A stretch of 64,000 nucleotides of DNA from NCBI GenBank assembly GCA_022577435.1, contig JAKOON010000012.1:15180585-15244584 (forward strand), written 5' to 3'. A program made the translations under genes and the position numbers. Shown here piece after piece: positions 47,468 to 59,720 of the stretch (position 1 is its first letter; every line of letters begins with the position of its first letter). This DNA comes from Embiotoca jacksoni (Eukaryota > Chordata > Actinopteri > Embiotocidae). The notes under the pieces were generated by a model. The model had not been told where the DNA came from, did no database searches, and worked only from the letters and a program-made list of their open reading frames with translations.

Positions 47468-47790
47468 CGTCATTGTCATTGAAAATTAGTCCAGCAACTA
47501 CATAGCCCCAATAAAAAAGTTCAGCAGTTGTTTTTAGACTTTTGTTTTTGCATGAATTCAATAAATTGTGTCAATTTGTGAGCTTCTTATTGCTGTTATG
47601 CAGATTTTGTTTCCTTTGTACGGGCCAGGTTCGTGCTTTCTCCCTTTCAATTAGTCTTTGGTGCTAACCTAAGATAGCTATCTGCTGGTAGTAGCGTTAT
47701 ACTTAGCATATAGATGTGAGTGGTGTCGATCTGCTCATTTAATTCTTGGCAAAAAAAAAAGCAAAACCTGACCCTAAATGTCATACTTTT
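47205..47790. mobile_element. MITE-like element with long imperfect inverted ends
   Basis: The left end ('agtttgatattttgggaaac', then 'ggctaacttagctcagcata') and the right end ('tacttagcatatagatgtga', 'gtggtgtcgatctgctcatt') are imperfect reverse complements. This layout is that of a widespread percomorph non-autonomous element. The centre contains two long A-runs (47,415-47,431 and 47,436-47,461) around GTGT. No protein is encoded. A fragment of the same family lies at 56,395-56,560. Confidence 0.55.
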
Positions 47791-49491
47791 CTTGTAAGTC
47801 AATATTTAAGCTGAAGCCTATCGTAAATACAACAACTTTTCAAAAACTTGGGGTATGAAGGATTCATTTCAAAATGTCCTTTCAAGCAAAACAGAATGAG
47901 ATACAACATCATTTATGTGCCTGGTTTGGGAACGGCAACTCAGCCATGGCTGCTCTTGTGTCGTATGGAAGGATTTATTTTGTGTGTGTGCTTTTACTAG
48001 GGAAGGACACTGGACTGAGTGTGTCTCCTGATGATGAGTGGCCGTTAAGTTCCATTTGTCCATCAAGAAAAGCTTTGTGAGAATAATGTGCTGATTTAGC
48101 CTCTAGTTTTGAAAGGAAGACGCGCTGTAGCATCTGTAAATGTGCCATGACTGAATCTGTTAAAGTCCTCTCGACATTTCACTCCCTGTCAAACACACAC
48201 ATTTCTTCATCTACAATCTTTAGGAATAAATCAAGCATTCTCTAGTTTATACTAATGTATAAAAGGCTTTAATTGTCATGAGAAATGGAGAGCTTTGCTT
48301 TGTCACTGCAATTTTAGTCATCACATACGTTGTACATTATATATTACAAGACGAGACAATGGCTTGGTCTCTGGGAAAAAATATAATACTTATAAAATGC
48401 ACATCACAGTATAAAATAGCCCACATCAAACATGCTCATATTCCAATGCTTACATGCAAATGCTCACACACTCAGTGATACATTCCTGATTTTTTTCACA
48501 GCGACAGGAATCTTGGTTTCAATTTTCAGAGAAGTCAAGAGGCTTTACATGAGGTCAGATCAAACAATGACTCCCACAGCAAGATTATATCAATGACATT
48601 TTAGATCAGTTTCATTTATGGTGAGCGGTTTGATTTCAAACAATGTGTCACAATAACCCTCAGTCCTACATGTCTCTGTGGTGCAGTTCGTGTCATGTTG
48701 ACTCCCTTTTGGAAAGGATGAAAGGAAATGAGTCAGGGACTTGAGAATGAAGGACCAGAGGTTACTGCCAATTCGGTTAATGGCGTGTCTAGTAAATATT
48801 CAGGAAAGAAAATTGCTTTTTTTTAACACACCCTTTTTGCTCACGTCTTTTTTTTAAACAAAAAACAAAAAAAAAAGTACATACACAGAATAACTATTTG
48901 ATTTTCTCCCTGAGGGGAGTCAAAAGAGAGAAGAAGAGATAAAACTGGTCTTTGCAGGGAGGTTAAGAGGGGATGGCTGGGGTCAGACTACAGGGAAATG
49001 ACCTCAGACTCAATGACTCCATGTTCCCAAGTTCGGACAATGCTCATTTGGCCTGCCACTGCTCACAGGAGACTCAGGGAAACGTATATACTTGTTCCTT
49101 AAAAGGTTGTTTGGAAATCATTTAACTGCAAAAATAACAAAAGTTACTTATATTTCATTCCCTGGCTCCTTCAATAAAGTCATATAAGAATGTAATATTC
49201 ACTATTTAGAAAGAGCAAGACCTCAATTTGTAATTTCCTGTTTGAATAATAAAGAGTTTGAATTTAAAATAGAATTTGTCATTTAAATCTTTGCTTATCC
49301 CGCCCCTAAAAGCTGATCCGTAGTGGGATGTATTAATATGTCCTGTAGCATGTTGTATCTTAAGGCAGGCAGTGGGCTGGCTGTTGATTTAGTGTTGCCA
49401 GGGGAACCTGGGATTCAGGGATGTGCTCCAGATGTTTCACGAACAACAAGGGGACTTCCTGGTTCCTGAAGGACTCAAAGTGCACAGATAA

Positions 49492-49565
<74 letters not shown>

Positions 49566-50404
49566 TGCTGGCATGCACGCGTTTTGTATTTCTTAAAAGC
49601 TTTAAATGCTCGTCAGCTGCAACTCCCCTTGCATATGTGTGACATCAGAATAGACCGTTTTCAAACCCATCTCCTCCCAGTAGGACAGAATGTTTTCTTC
49701 TCTCTTCACACAGAAAGAAGAGAAGGAAAGCACACATACAGAGGATGTGCTAAAAATGAAATCAGAAACAGGGAGAAATAATAAGACTCTGAGAGAGAGA
49801 AAGGGAAAGAGACCATTGCGTAGTACAGTTAGTGCTTTCATGTCCACACTATAAGGCTACTGAAATGATCAGAACAGGATCCTGCTGAGCGTTAACATCT
49901 ATCATAAAACACCATGCTCCTCCATCCGAGTCACTGGGTTTAAGGGACTGGCCTGTTAAATAAATATCATCTATCCTACACGGTGTTACTTTTCTGCTTA
50001 ATCTAATAACAATGAAAAGGACATGAATGAGAGCAGTTAAGCAGGAACAGCAGCTGTGAGATAAATTTAAACCTCTGAAATTTGTTTCATGAGGTATGGT
50101 ATGCACTTTAAAACACCATACAAAGGAGCTCTGAGTTCACATAATTTGATTATATCCAGACTATTGTAGTTCCCAATAAGGCTGCACTTAAACACAATAA
50201 ACATAGGACTTAAAACAAGATAAGAACTACTTGTAATTTAAGCTGAATGGAAATATTCGTAGCAATGGATGAAATGACTGTTTAAAGTGACAGTGGTTGT
50301 TAATAGCGATGAACCTGAGTTTTATGACTGAACTCTGTAATTTTGCTCACCACTGTGGTGCATTTTAGCTCATTGTTTTGGTTTTCTAAAGCAATAAGGT
50401 TAAA
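47791..50404. other. Gene-free stretch
   Basis: No gene is recognised. It holds low-complexity T/A runs near 48,815-48,880 and the long GT microsatellite listed separately. Confidence 0.5.
49496..49562. repeat. (GT)n microsatellite, about 33 units
   Basis: An uninterrupted GT tract of 67 bp. Frames across it are Cys-Val or Thr-His artefacts. Confidence 0.97.
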
Positions 50405-50756
50405 CCAAAGACCGTATTTGTAAAAATGGACGTAGCTTTCATGTCCGAACAAAGATGCCAATGCAAAAGTACCTTGTAATGGAATACCACTGGGGGCCAC
50501 TGGGGGCAGGCTCTAAAAAGATACTGGCTTATTAAACTCCCATATAAATTCTCTCACGAAATAGTCATTCATTTTTTTCTCACAAGTTGGGCTTTTTATC
50601 AGAGTTCTGGCACTCCACCTGAAAATAATTCCATTATTAATTACACATTAGGCCTCAAAAAGGGGTATGTTTGGGATTATGTCTGTTTGATTGATGTTCT
50701 TGGGGTACGGTACGGTTTCCGCTGTAGGTGGATGGGCGTGGTGTCCTTGGGTTTTT
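50405..50756 (+). repeat. Dispersed repeat family X, copy 3
   Basis: Contains 'gtaaaaatggacgtagc', 'gccactgggggcaggc', 'cacattaggcctcaaaaagg' and 'gggcgtggtgtccttgggtt', in the same order as copy 1. It abuts copy 4 directly, giving a tandem pair. Confidence 0.65.
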
Positions 50757-50995
50757 AGTATAGACTGTATATAAAAGTGGACTGAGCTTCCTGGTCTGAT
50801 AAGTTAAGCCAATGTGCAAGTGCCATAAGGTGTAATACCACCGATGGCCACAAGGAGTTGGCTCCAAAAAGGATCTGGCTCCATAGACTCCCATTCAACT
50901 CATGACATACAACGTTCATCCAATTTTTTTTGCCAAATGGAAGACAGACAACATTGGCATCTAGATGTGAATATACCAGAGCATCCCCCAAGCTG
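50757..50995 (+). repeat. Dispersed repeat family X, copy 4
   Basis: Starts 'tatagactgtatataaaagt' and keeps 'aagccaatgtgcaagtgcca', 'taaggtgtaataccacc', 'ggctccaaaaaggatctggc' and 'tagactcccattcaactc'. It is truncated after about 240 bp. Confidence 0.65.
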
Positions 50996-53039
50996 CTAAT
51001 GAATCAATTAATGCATGTTGAAACAAACTGTAATTGCCTGATTTAATTTAGTTAATTTAATCTGTCTGATTTGTTCAAATCAATAAAACAACATGTGACA
51101 ATGAGTCAGTGGAAACAGTTTGATGCTCGTTAGAAAAAATGTTGGATGCCAGCTTGAGCTCACAATAAACACCAGACTACAGTAGCTTTACCTTTTGAAA
51201 AGTGATCTGATCCCTGCTGTGTCTCAGACCATGAAAAGGCACCTTGGATCAAGACCATGAACGCCCCTTCACCCTGAATACATGCTGAATTGTGCTGTTT
51301 TTGAGCAGTCGGGCACCAGACAGATGCTGAATGCTGGCACTGATCATAGAGTTTGACAAGCATTTACTGTTTCATTCTAGCTGCCATAAATACCCTTAGT
51401 AAGCTGTCTGAATTGTGTTTTTAGAGCAAGATTTCAAATTCAGCAGCATTTGAAAAGCACAGCAGGAGGTCATGCAATTTACGACAGACACAGTCCACGC
51501 AATTGGGACACAGTTGAGTATTAGTATGAGGTACAGTAGGTACATTCACAGGAAAATGTCTTCATATGCTGTATGTTTCTTTGTGCTTCTATAGATTAGG
51601 TTCATACTAAAGTTTAGGACAGAATGTTTTAAGCAAATGGAAAGAGAGTTGTTATTAATGTACCAGCAGCTGTTTTAACTTATAAAGACCTGAAAATGTC
51701 ATGATTCAGTTGATTTACCATCCAAATGATCTTACGGGAATACAATTTTATAATTCTTTCTGTATTCATTTCTCACTTTGACATACAGTAGTTTTCTAAG
51801 GTTTCCATGGTGAGCAACCTCCTGAGTTTCTGCTGCATGAGGCTAGCAAAGAAAAAAAAAAAGGGGGACATGCTCAGTAAAGTTCAGGCTCTTTCTGGAC
51901 TCATTTCAGGATTTGAGAGATAATGTTGCTGCTTCAAAACCACTGGGACAGAGACTGTCAGTAAGATCTGTGTGTCTGTTGTTTCTGATTGCTCCTCAGA
52001 GCAGCTGCGTTCACATAGCCTACTACTCTGGAAACTGGCTGGAATATTCAATTTGTGCAAAAAGTCAAGAGGAGGAAGTTAGAAAAATCACCGACCTGAG
52101 CTTTGCATTTGAAACAACTTAACTAATCAACAACTTATTGATTTCAGACCGAATAAATAATTAGCAAAATGTTTCAGTATTGTAGTGACTAGAAAATATT
52201 GTAACTTCGTAGGTTTCCCTTTTAACTTCCTGTGTACCCCAGAAATGGGGTTGTGTTCTATTGTGTAGATTGACAATAGGATTTTATAACAAGGTTTCGA
52301 ATGTGGGAATTCAAAATATGTTTAACATTTCTTCATTTAAAACAGTGACAGTAGAGACTCGAACGAGAGTGCCGAACATGCAAGTTTTTTGTTCTGACAT
52401 GTAATAGTAGTAGAAGTTATATTTTTGGTCTCAGACCAACAAAGCAGGTTTCGGGATTGTTTGTAACAATTGGAAATAATGGTAATTAAAAAATATATTA
52501 TTAACAATAATCTGCATTTTTGTACTGTTGCTGCTATTGAAAAGTCTCACCATCTAAACATAACGATAATGCATAGCTATATGCAGAAAGGTAGTTGAGC
52601 TAGATACTAGTCAAAACCCTCACATTGTGCCAGACATTTTCTTTTTAAATTTGATGTGATTGTGTCAGTTCATAATGCAATAATATTGTCATTTGACTTG
52701 TGAACCAACCAGAATGGAGACTTTTGATGTAACATATCTGGCAACAGCAACTGGATAAAAAGACAAAACTGGAAATGGAACAACCAAAAAAAGGGGGTCG
52801 CACCGTATGATAAGAGTGTTGTGTCCCACACAAACTGTTCAAAGGCTTAGAAGAAAAAGGCTGACTAACTTTGTAGAGTTTATATTGTGGTTAGAATCAT
52901 CTCAAGCTGGTCATGACATTTCTTATCTAACCCAATGTTTTAATTCCCCTTTCCATCTTGAAATGCATTTGTTCCTCTTGCCCAAATTCTTTTCTACTGG
53001 CCTGCCTACACATCATGTGACTGTTCACCAAAGCCTGCT
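50996..53039. other. Gene-free stretch
   Basis: No gene or clear repeat is recognised. Short frames lack domains. Confidence 0.5.
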
Positions 53040-53300
53040 GCTGTCTCAGACATACACACAAGGTTTAGGCACTTTTAGGCATCTTTCGGAAAAGATCATG
53101 GTTTAGTGTCAACACCTCGCAGCTCGGTCAAATTCTTGCATTTGATCCATCCAACCAGTCTCCTGTCTATGCTGACCATGTCTGTCTTTCTTCTCCATCA
53201 CACGAGTTCCTTCTTCAACAACCAAGTCTCAACGTTGCCCTCTCACAAGCCATCATTGTGAAACTAGTTTTGCACTGTGGACCAGCATAACTATTACACA
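53040..53300 (+). repeat. Probable dispersed repeat fragment
   Basis: The text 'ggtttaggcacttttaggca', 'gaaaagatcatggtttag' resembles part of the 61,680-61,850 segment ('ggttaggcacaaaaacgac', 'ttggaaaacatcgcagttt') and a common fish repeat. It is diverged and its borders are not clear. Confidence 0.35.
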
Positions 53301-55095
53301 TTTGGTGATGTCATTTGAGATCAGACTGGACTGTAAAAACAGATACTGAGATTTTAGTGGGTCCAAGTGGATGAGAGGTTGCCATCTTGGACACGGGATT
53401 GTGTTCTTCTCTTAGGACTGTGTGTTCCCTATAAAAACATAAAGGCAGAGACAGATTTCATCACTCCTTTCCTTCGACAGTGTTACTTTAAGTGCCTTAT
53501 ATTTACTTAAACAGACTGCTTACATGTAAAAAGGTTGAATGCCTTAAATGTTTATGTTTATGGACATGCAGGGTTATTTCAGAGAGGCTATCAACAGAAA
53601 AAGCAAAGAGGCTTTAGAGCCAAACTATCCTCCCTCCCTCCCTCACATGACTTGATCACAGTTGAGTAAGAGAAACTGTAAAGAACCAAGATCACATTGT
53701 CAAACTGCTGCTAATCATATCAAACTGCTCTTTAATCTCTTTACCATCATTTGAAACATCATTTCATCTGATTTGGGCTCTTAACTCCCCTTTGAATTAC
53801 ACCAACTTTTAACGTGAAGTGTTGATTCTTTTAATTATTTTCTTTAATATAGTCATTTAAACCCAGTATCTAAAATTAACTTCAGACTGAGAACAAAGAC
53901 ATGCTATCGGGATGATAGGAAGGATAGGGATATAAGTACAACTCAGAAACACATTTTTATCTCACAATCTCAGAAAAAGGCAAACAAGAATATAGTTCTG
54001 GAGTAGAAAAGCTTAAAGTGGAGACAAATTAGAGTAACAAAGTATTTTCTTCATCTTTTTTTTTTTTTTTAATAAATCATTGTTTTCATGTCATTTTATT
54101 TCTCAGACTTTGCAGGTGCTTCATGGCACAAACAGCCAACTGCTCAGTTTTTGCTGATACAGTCACAGATGTGCTTATTTAATAAAGATTGAGGTTATAG
54201 TTAGTGGTGCAGTTATATGTATGATATTGGAAAAAAAAATCCGTTCTCCATGTATATAAACAGGAAGGAAATAATCTAAAGTTTTTCAATTCAAATTGGA
54301 TCATGGGAAACTAATAGAATACGTGTATTTGAGGGTCAGTTTGATTTTTCTCTTTGTTGTTTTTTAAACACATCCTGTAAAGAGGGTTCCCTTCATTCCC
54401 AAGCAAGGCTGCATTAGGTAACTTTCCCAAAAGCTCAGTAACATTTTAAAGCCTTAGTTCTCCATCTGCTGAACAATAGACTGAAGGGGATCAAGGCACT
54501 AAATCTGTTTGGGAAAATCACCCCTGCTCTCTCTCATCCTACCTGACTCAAATGGTCTCAGTCTTACCTCCAGGGCTGGGGATTTTTTTTTAAGGACAAA
54601 AAGACTTTAATTATTACGATGTCACATGTCAGTAGTGCTATTTAGAAGTGGAGCTTGAAACAATTTTTCTCAAAATTGCAATGATCATAGAGTTTATAAA
54701 AACCTTTGCAGTTGTTTGAAGTGGTGATCAAAAGAATAGACTTCTGAATATCATGCAGTCTTTTTTTCCATTCTGTACTCAGTCAGAAATATGTCTGTTT
54801 GAAAGCATGTGGAAAACTTTTTACAAAGATTGTTTCAAGATTGAAGATTTTCTTTGTTTCTTTCTTTTAATGGTATTTAACACATGAAAAAAGATACATG
54901 GTATTACATTGGCATATTTTAGTTTTTTTTACAGTGTACAAGTTCTAAGTGTATTTGTCCGGGGGCAAGGCGGGCCCCTGAGGCAGTGACACACTAAAGC
55001 TTTCGGACTGCTGGCTGGCTTTGGTGTTATTCTAGACTAAACACTCAGTAAACCACAGCGGATACAAACATTTTCACAGCCGGCACAACACTGTA
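53301..55095. other. Gene-free stretch
   Basis: No gene is recognised. T-runs occur at about 54,057-54,070 and 54,584-54,591. Confidence 0.5.
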
Positions 55096-55139
55096 GTGTG
55101 TGTGTGTGTGTGTGTGTGGGTGTGTGTGTGTGTGTGTGT
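55096..55139. repeat. (GT)n microsatellite
   Basis: A GT tract of about 22 units with one GG interruption. Confidence 0.95.
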
Positions 55140-55239
55140 CTGAGAGAGACGGTCAGAGGAACGGAAAAGGAAACGGAGCAAGTTTGTGTGTTGTGGGTCC
55201 GATGGATAAAAGCTTACACTTCTATCAACTCCAGTGATT

Positions 55240-55420
55240 ATTTACTTCCACCATGGAGGTTATGTTTTGTTTGTTTGTTTGTTTTCCAGCAGGGTTACGG
55301 AAAAACTCCCAAACAGATTTTCATGAAACTTTTTGGAAAGGTGTAGCATGACTCAAGGAAGAGCCAGTTATATTTTTGAACAGATTAAAATCACGGAGTG
55401 GATACACTCATTATTCTTCA
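55240..55420 (+). repeat. Probable dispersed teleost repeat fragment
   Basis: The phrases 'accatggaggttatgttttg', 'cagattttcatgaaactttt', 'ggaaaggtgtagcatgactc' and 'aaggaagag' resemble a common fish repeat. A (GTTT)n patch lies inside. There is no second copy in the window. Confidence 0.4.
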
Positions 55421-56394
55421 CTTTCATTGAAATTGCAAAAATTGACATTTGGCTTACTAAAGCAGAATATCTAAAACCTGCAGTAGATGGTAGGGAAGTT
55501 CAATAGTGACAAAATATAGGTAACTCTAGAATACAATAACTCCATATCATAATCCACATTCACAGGTACCAGTAATCATTTTGGGATACATTTACTTGCT
55601 GTCAATCTTTGCTGAATAATTGATTTACCAACCGAAAAGCACACTGCAGCCTTGGAGTTACGTTGTAGTTCATCCTACTCTTCAGTGGATACTTAAATAT
55701 GCACCACCCATCAATCTACCCATCTATCCACCCGTTACCTCTGTCTCCTCCCGCCAATAATATAGACCAAAGATTCTGGGATCGAATTTGTCTTTTTTGG
55801 AGAAACTGATGCAAAGGTCAGAGTTTCAAACAGTCATACAGATTCCCACGATGCAATATCATAATTGATTTCACATGTTTTTAAATCATAAACTAATAAG
55901 TAATGCTGAATGACATTCACTGCAAAAAGAGGAGTGGTGCTGACTTTTTGAGTGATAGGTCCCATGCAATGGGGCAGCAGAACTATCAAAGCCAGAAAAT
56001 GTTCCTGTAAAGTACTGCATCTACACTTACTACTGTGTATACTACGCAATACTGCTGCACAGCTAATAAAGACGATTATTTTAGACAATCATGACAAGGA
56101 TGGCCAAATTCTAGTCTTTAAACAAACCTCCCAGATAGAAAACAAATTTGCCGGGGCATTGGCATGTAGGGTGATGTGACATCACATCTGCCATAGCGTA
56201 ACGCTTTTGAATTCAGACTCCTCAGTCATTGATTTTAGCAAGGTTAGACAAACCCTTAATGCTGAAGAGGAGTGGTAACTTTTCTAGCAAGAGATGTAAA
56301 TGTAGTCTTTGATTTGGAAACACCTTATGATGTTAGCCTTTCTGGAGCTGTTGCATTGTTAAATTGAATTGTTTTTATCTGTAGGGGGAAGTGG
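55421..56394. other. Gene-free stretch
   Basis: No gene or recognisable repeat is seen. Short frames lack domains. Confidence 0.5.
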
Positions 56395-56560
56395 TACTTG
56401 GAAGATTTTGTTCGGTACATAGAGGTAGAAGGTCTGAAAAGTTTGGAAACCTCAGAGTTAGATCATTTGTTGGTAAGCTAAGCTGATTAACAGACATGAG
56501 AGTGGAATGAATTTTCTCATCTATCAAATGCATCTCTTAAAATGTCAAAGCATTCCTTTA
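56395..56560. repeat. Fragment of the 47,205-47,790 MITE-like family
   Basis: Keeps 'gacatgagagtggaatgaat', 'tttctcatct' and 'aaaatgtcaaagcattcctt', matching one inverted end of that element in wording and order. Confidence 0.45.
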
Positions 56561-56773
56561 CATTGCATTATTCCATTTCAAACTGAGTGCTTGTTTACAA
56601 GTGTGTTTATGTCCATGTGGGCAAAAGTGAAGAATTAAGTTTTGGCTTTATTGTAATGTACAGCAGGCTCATGCAGTTTAATTTGCAAAGTCATAAAAGC
56701 AGTTTTCTTTTATACACACTCAGTCCCATATACATTGTTTATAAACACACACTCAGCCAGCAAAATGCATTTG

Positions 56774-56775
<2 letters not shown>

Positions 56776-56830
<55 letters not shown>
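56776..56830. repeat. (CA)n microsatellite, about 27 units
   Basis: A pure CA tract. A complementary GT tract follows 225 bp downstream. Confidence 0.97.
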
Positions 56831-56832
<2 letters not shown>

Positions 56833-57054
56833 GAAACAGAAATACATACACTGAGTCATAGTTTCCCAGCTGCTTGACTTTCATTTGCAGCTATTACCGA
56901 CAGAAAGCTCTCCAAACATCAGCTGTTGAGGGTCTGCAGTCCCCTTCAACACACTCAGCCACTCTGAAGACCAATTTACTGGGAATCACGTGTGTGTGAG
57001 AATGTGTGAAACTGTGAGTCCCCATGTGTGTGTGTTTAAGTGAGAAAGGCGGAT

Positions 57055-57055
<1 letters not shown>

Positions 57056-57122
<67 letters not shown>
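57056..57122. repeat. (GT)n microsatellite, about 33 units
   Basis: A pure GT tract of 67 bp, inverted relative to the CA tract at 56,776-56,830. Confidence 0.97.
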
Positions 57123-57125
<3 letters not shown>

Positions 57126-59408
57126 GGGGGTCTATGGTTATCTAAACAGCTTCTCGGGTTCAGCCCTAACACCAGCAGACGTCATGACACCATAATCACC
57201 CTTACACGCACACACACACACGTGCACACACACCTACTGCTCAGCTCTATGACATGAACCGGCAAACGAAAAGAAAAACATTGAAAGCTGGAGGTGGAGA
57301 CACCACATCTAAAGCAGCAGCTCAGATAACAGTCCAGTTTAAAAACCCAGACCAACATTTACCATGGTGGGGCATTAAAGTAATGAACTCCATGTTCATC
57401 CATTTAGGTACTCACTGATTATCAAACTCTGATCTGGACTGGTATAGATATCCAGACTTGGTAGTGGCAGGGTCGTCCTCTTGTCACATATGTCCTACAT
57501 AATTGTCCATAAACCATCTAAGAACAACAAGTCTGTCCCACTGCCCCGAGGCAGGTTCACATCTGGCAAAGCAACGTTGTTCCATGTCATTTCATGTCAT
57601 CTCTTCATGATTACTAACACTGTAATAAAGATGTTAAGTTCCCTAAAAGTAGTAATAATGACATGTTCTGATGTTTCCTCCAAGAGTTTGCCTCATGGGC
57701 ACCAACACATCAAGGACCACTACAGGACATCATTAAAGCTACTGACCAAATTCATGTCAGCCTCAGCTATATTGTAGCATTAATGAGGCCGTGTTCACAT
57801 TGACGGAGGCCATGAGAAAAAAAAACAACAGCTTCCTCATTCATTTCAATGACACCACTGACCGCTGACTTGACGCTGTGGGTTCGCCACCACAGTTGGC
57901 CAAAAACAATACAACAAAGTTTGCTTAACTTTCCCCACGATGCAATGCAAAGACATTTGGCTCATTAAATCCCTGGTACATCATTTTGAACAGTGTATTT
58001 CTGGTTACTTTGGATGGAGGATATGATATTTTTTACTTTTCAGTTGTAAAAGCCTTCCTCATATTATTATAAAGTGTTTTGGTACCTGATAAATGTTCAG
58101 ACTCATGGATCTAATACTCACTGATGTGACATGTTGCCACAGATATTATCTACTGTCACTTTCAATGTAATTCTTTCTGAATATCCATGTAACTATTCTG
58201 TGGGATATAATTTCTGCTAAAAACTAGATTTTGTCCTGGAAAGACCTAAAACTGACCCGGTCACGAGTCTGTCGCAGGCTTAGTCTAAGTCACTGGAGGT
58301 ATAATGTTGAAATAAACCTGCTATTGGCCGACTATTTAGGTCAATACTCCCGAGCTAGCAACCTCCACTGACATTGGCAGGTTTTGACTCAGAGTTGGAT
58401 TATTCAATAAGGCAGCGCTGATTTGTTATTTTCAGTCTTTAGTGGAGTTTAGCCATTTTAACACCAGAACTCGGATCCCCACATTCAACACTATTTTGCG
58501 AGGACACAGTCATAGCATCCTGGGCTTAGTGCCACCCAAGATGATTGTGATCAGTTTAAAGAAATACAAACAAGCCAGAACATTTGTTTCCTCTACACCA
58601 AAATGATATGGGAGCAGCCAGACCATTTGCCAGTGCTGGCACAGTGTGGTGAAGATAAGTCTGGATATGTGAGACTACCTCAGGCCTGACAGCCACACAA
58701 CCATTCACACTCATCTATAGATGCCACCAACTAACTAGTACAGAAACAAATGGTCTTGTTTCTAAATTAAGATATTTTTGCTATGTTTTATATTTAAAAA
58801 TTACATGTAAGAGAGATTATAAGAGAAAGCAGCTTTGTGTAGACACTGTAAAAAGGGTCATCTGAGAAGCTGATAAGCACATAGTGAGGGACATGAAACC
58901 ACTCTCGGCCTAATTTCTCTCGTCTCTTTGGGTGGGCCTGGGGAAGCACTGAAATTTGAATCATGGCTGTTTGACTGGTGCTATACACAACCACTCTGAA
59001 AAGCATCGGCCTCGAGGATGTTTAGATGACCAGCGGCCATCATAACGTATTGTTATCCCCTCTGTATTTTATGGTTTTCTTAACAGCAACCTCTCCTCTA
59101 AAAGCAATTAACTCCTCTTTTCTCCTGCCCTTCATTTTATTAGCAGAAATTAAGTGTGTCCAGTGGCTACACCCTCCACTTTTCCAGATGTAGGCTAATA
59201 TGTTATTCGTGCAATGAACAGCATTGAGTAAAATTTCAACACAACAGTAGGAGTGAAATGAAACACCTCCTGGTCGTAGTTCATTGCAATTGTACTGATG
59301 CGGAAATGTCTTGTGTTGCTTCACTGTTTAATGTTGTTAGGAAAGTGAGGATTGAGTTCAAATATCTAACTGAACATTGCTAGCTATGATGTTAGAAACC
59401 GGTCTGGT
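57123..59408. other. Gene-free stretch
   Basis: No gene is recognised. A short CA patch lies near 57,208-57,232. Confidence 0.5.
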
Positions 59409-59720
59409 ACTAGAGCTACAACAATTAGTCGATTGATTAGTCGATGACAGAAAATTAATCGCCATCTATTTTTAAAAGGTAAAATGCTAAACTTCTCTGA
59501 TTAAAGCCTCTAAAACGTGAATGTTTTTTCGTACTTTTAGTCCTTCCTGATGATAAACTGAAGATTTGTATTTCTTTAATCTCAGGTTCCCTCAGGTTGA
59601 GAATCCCTCCTTTAATGTGATACAATATGATTTCATACAAATTTTGAGGTTTTATCTTGTTTTTTGTATCTGTTGTTTCAGGGAAAGTATTTAAATGCAC
59701 CCTCATGTCTGCATTGCATG
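59409..59720 (+). repeat. Dispersed repeat with 'attagtcgattgattagtcg' head
   Basis: The head 'gagctacaacaattagtcga', 'gacagaaaattaatcgccat' and the following 'cttttagtccttcctgatga' and 'taaactgaagatttgta' match a very common teleost repeat that starts with AATCGATTAGTCGA-type text. It is probably DNA-transposon-derived. The class is uncertain. Confidence 0.55.

Noticed and set aside
49360..49578. Thr-His and Cys-Val repeat proteins across CA/GT tracts (also at 10,543, 20,776, 56,587 and 56,894)
   Set aside because: Translations of microsatellites in arbitrary frames.
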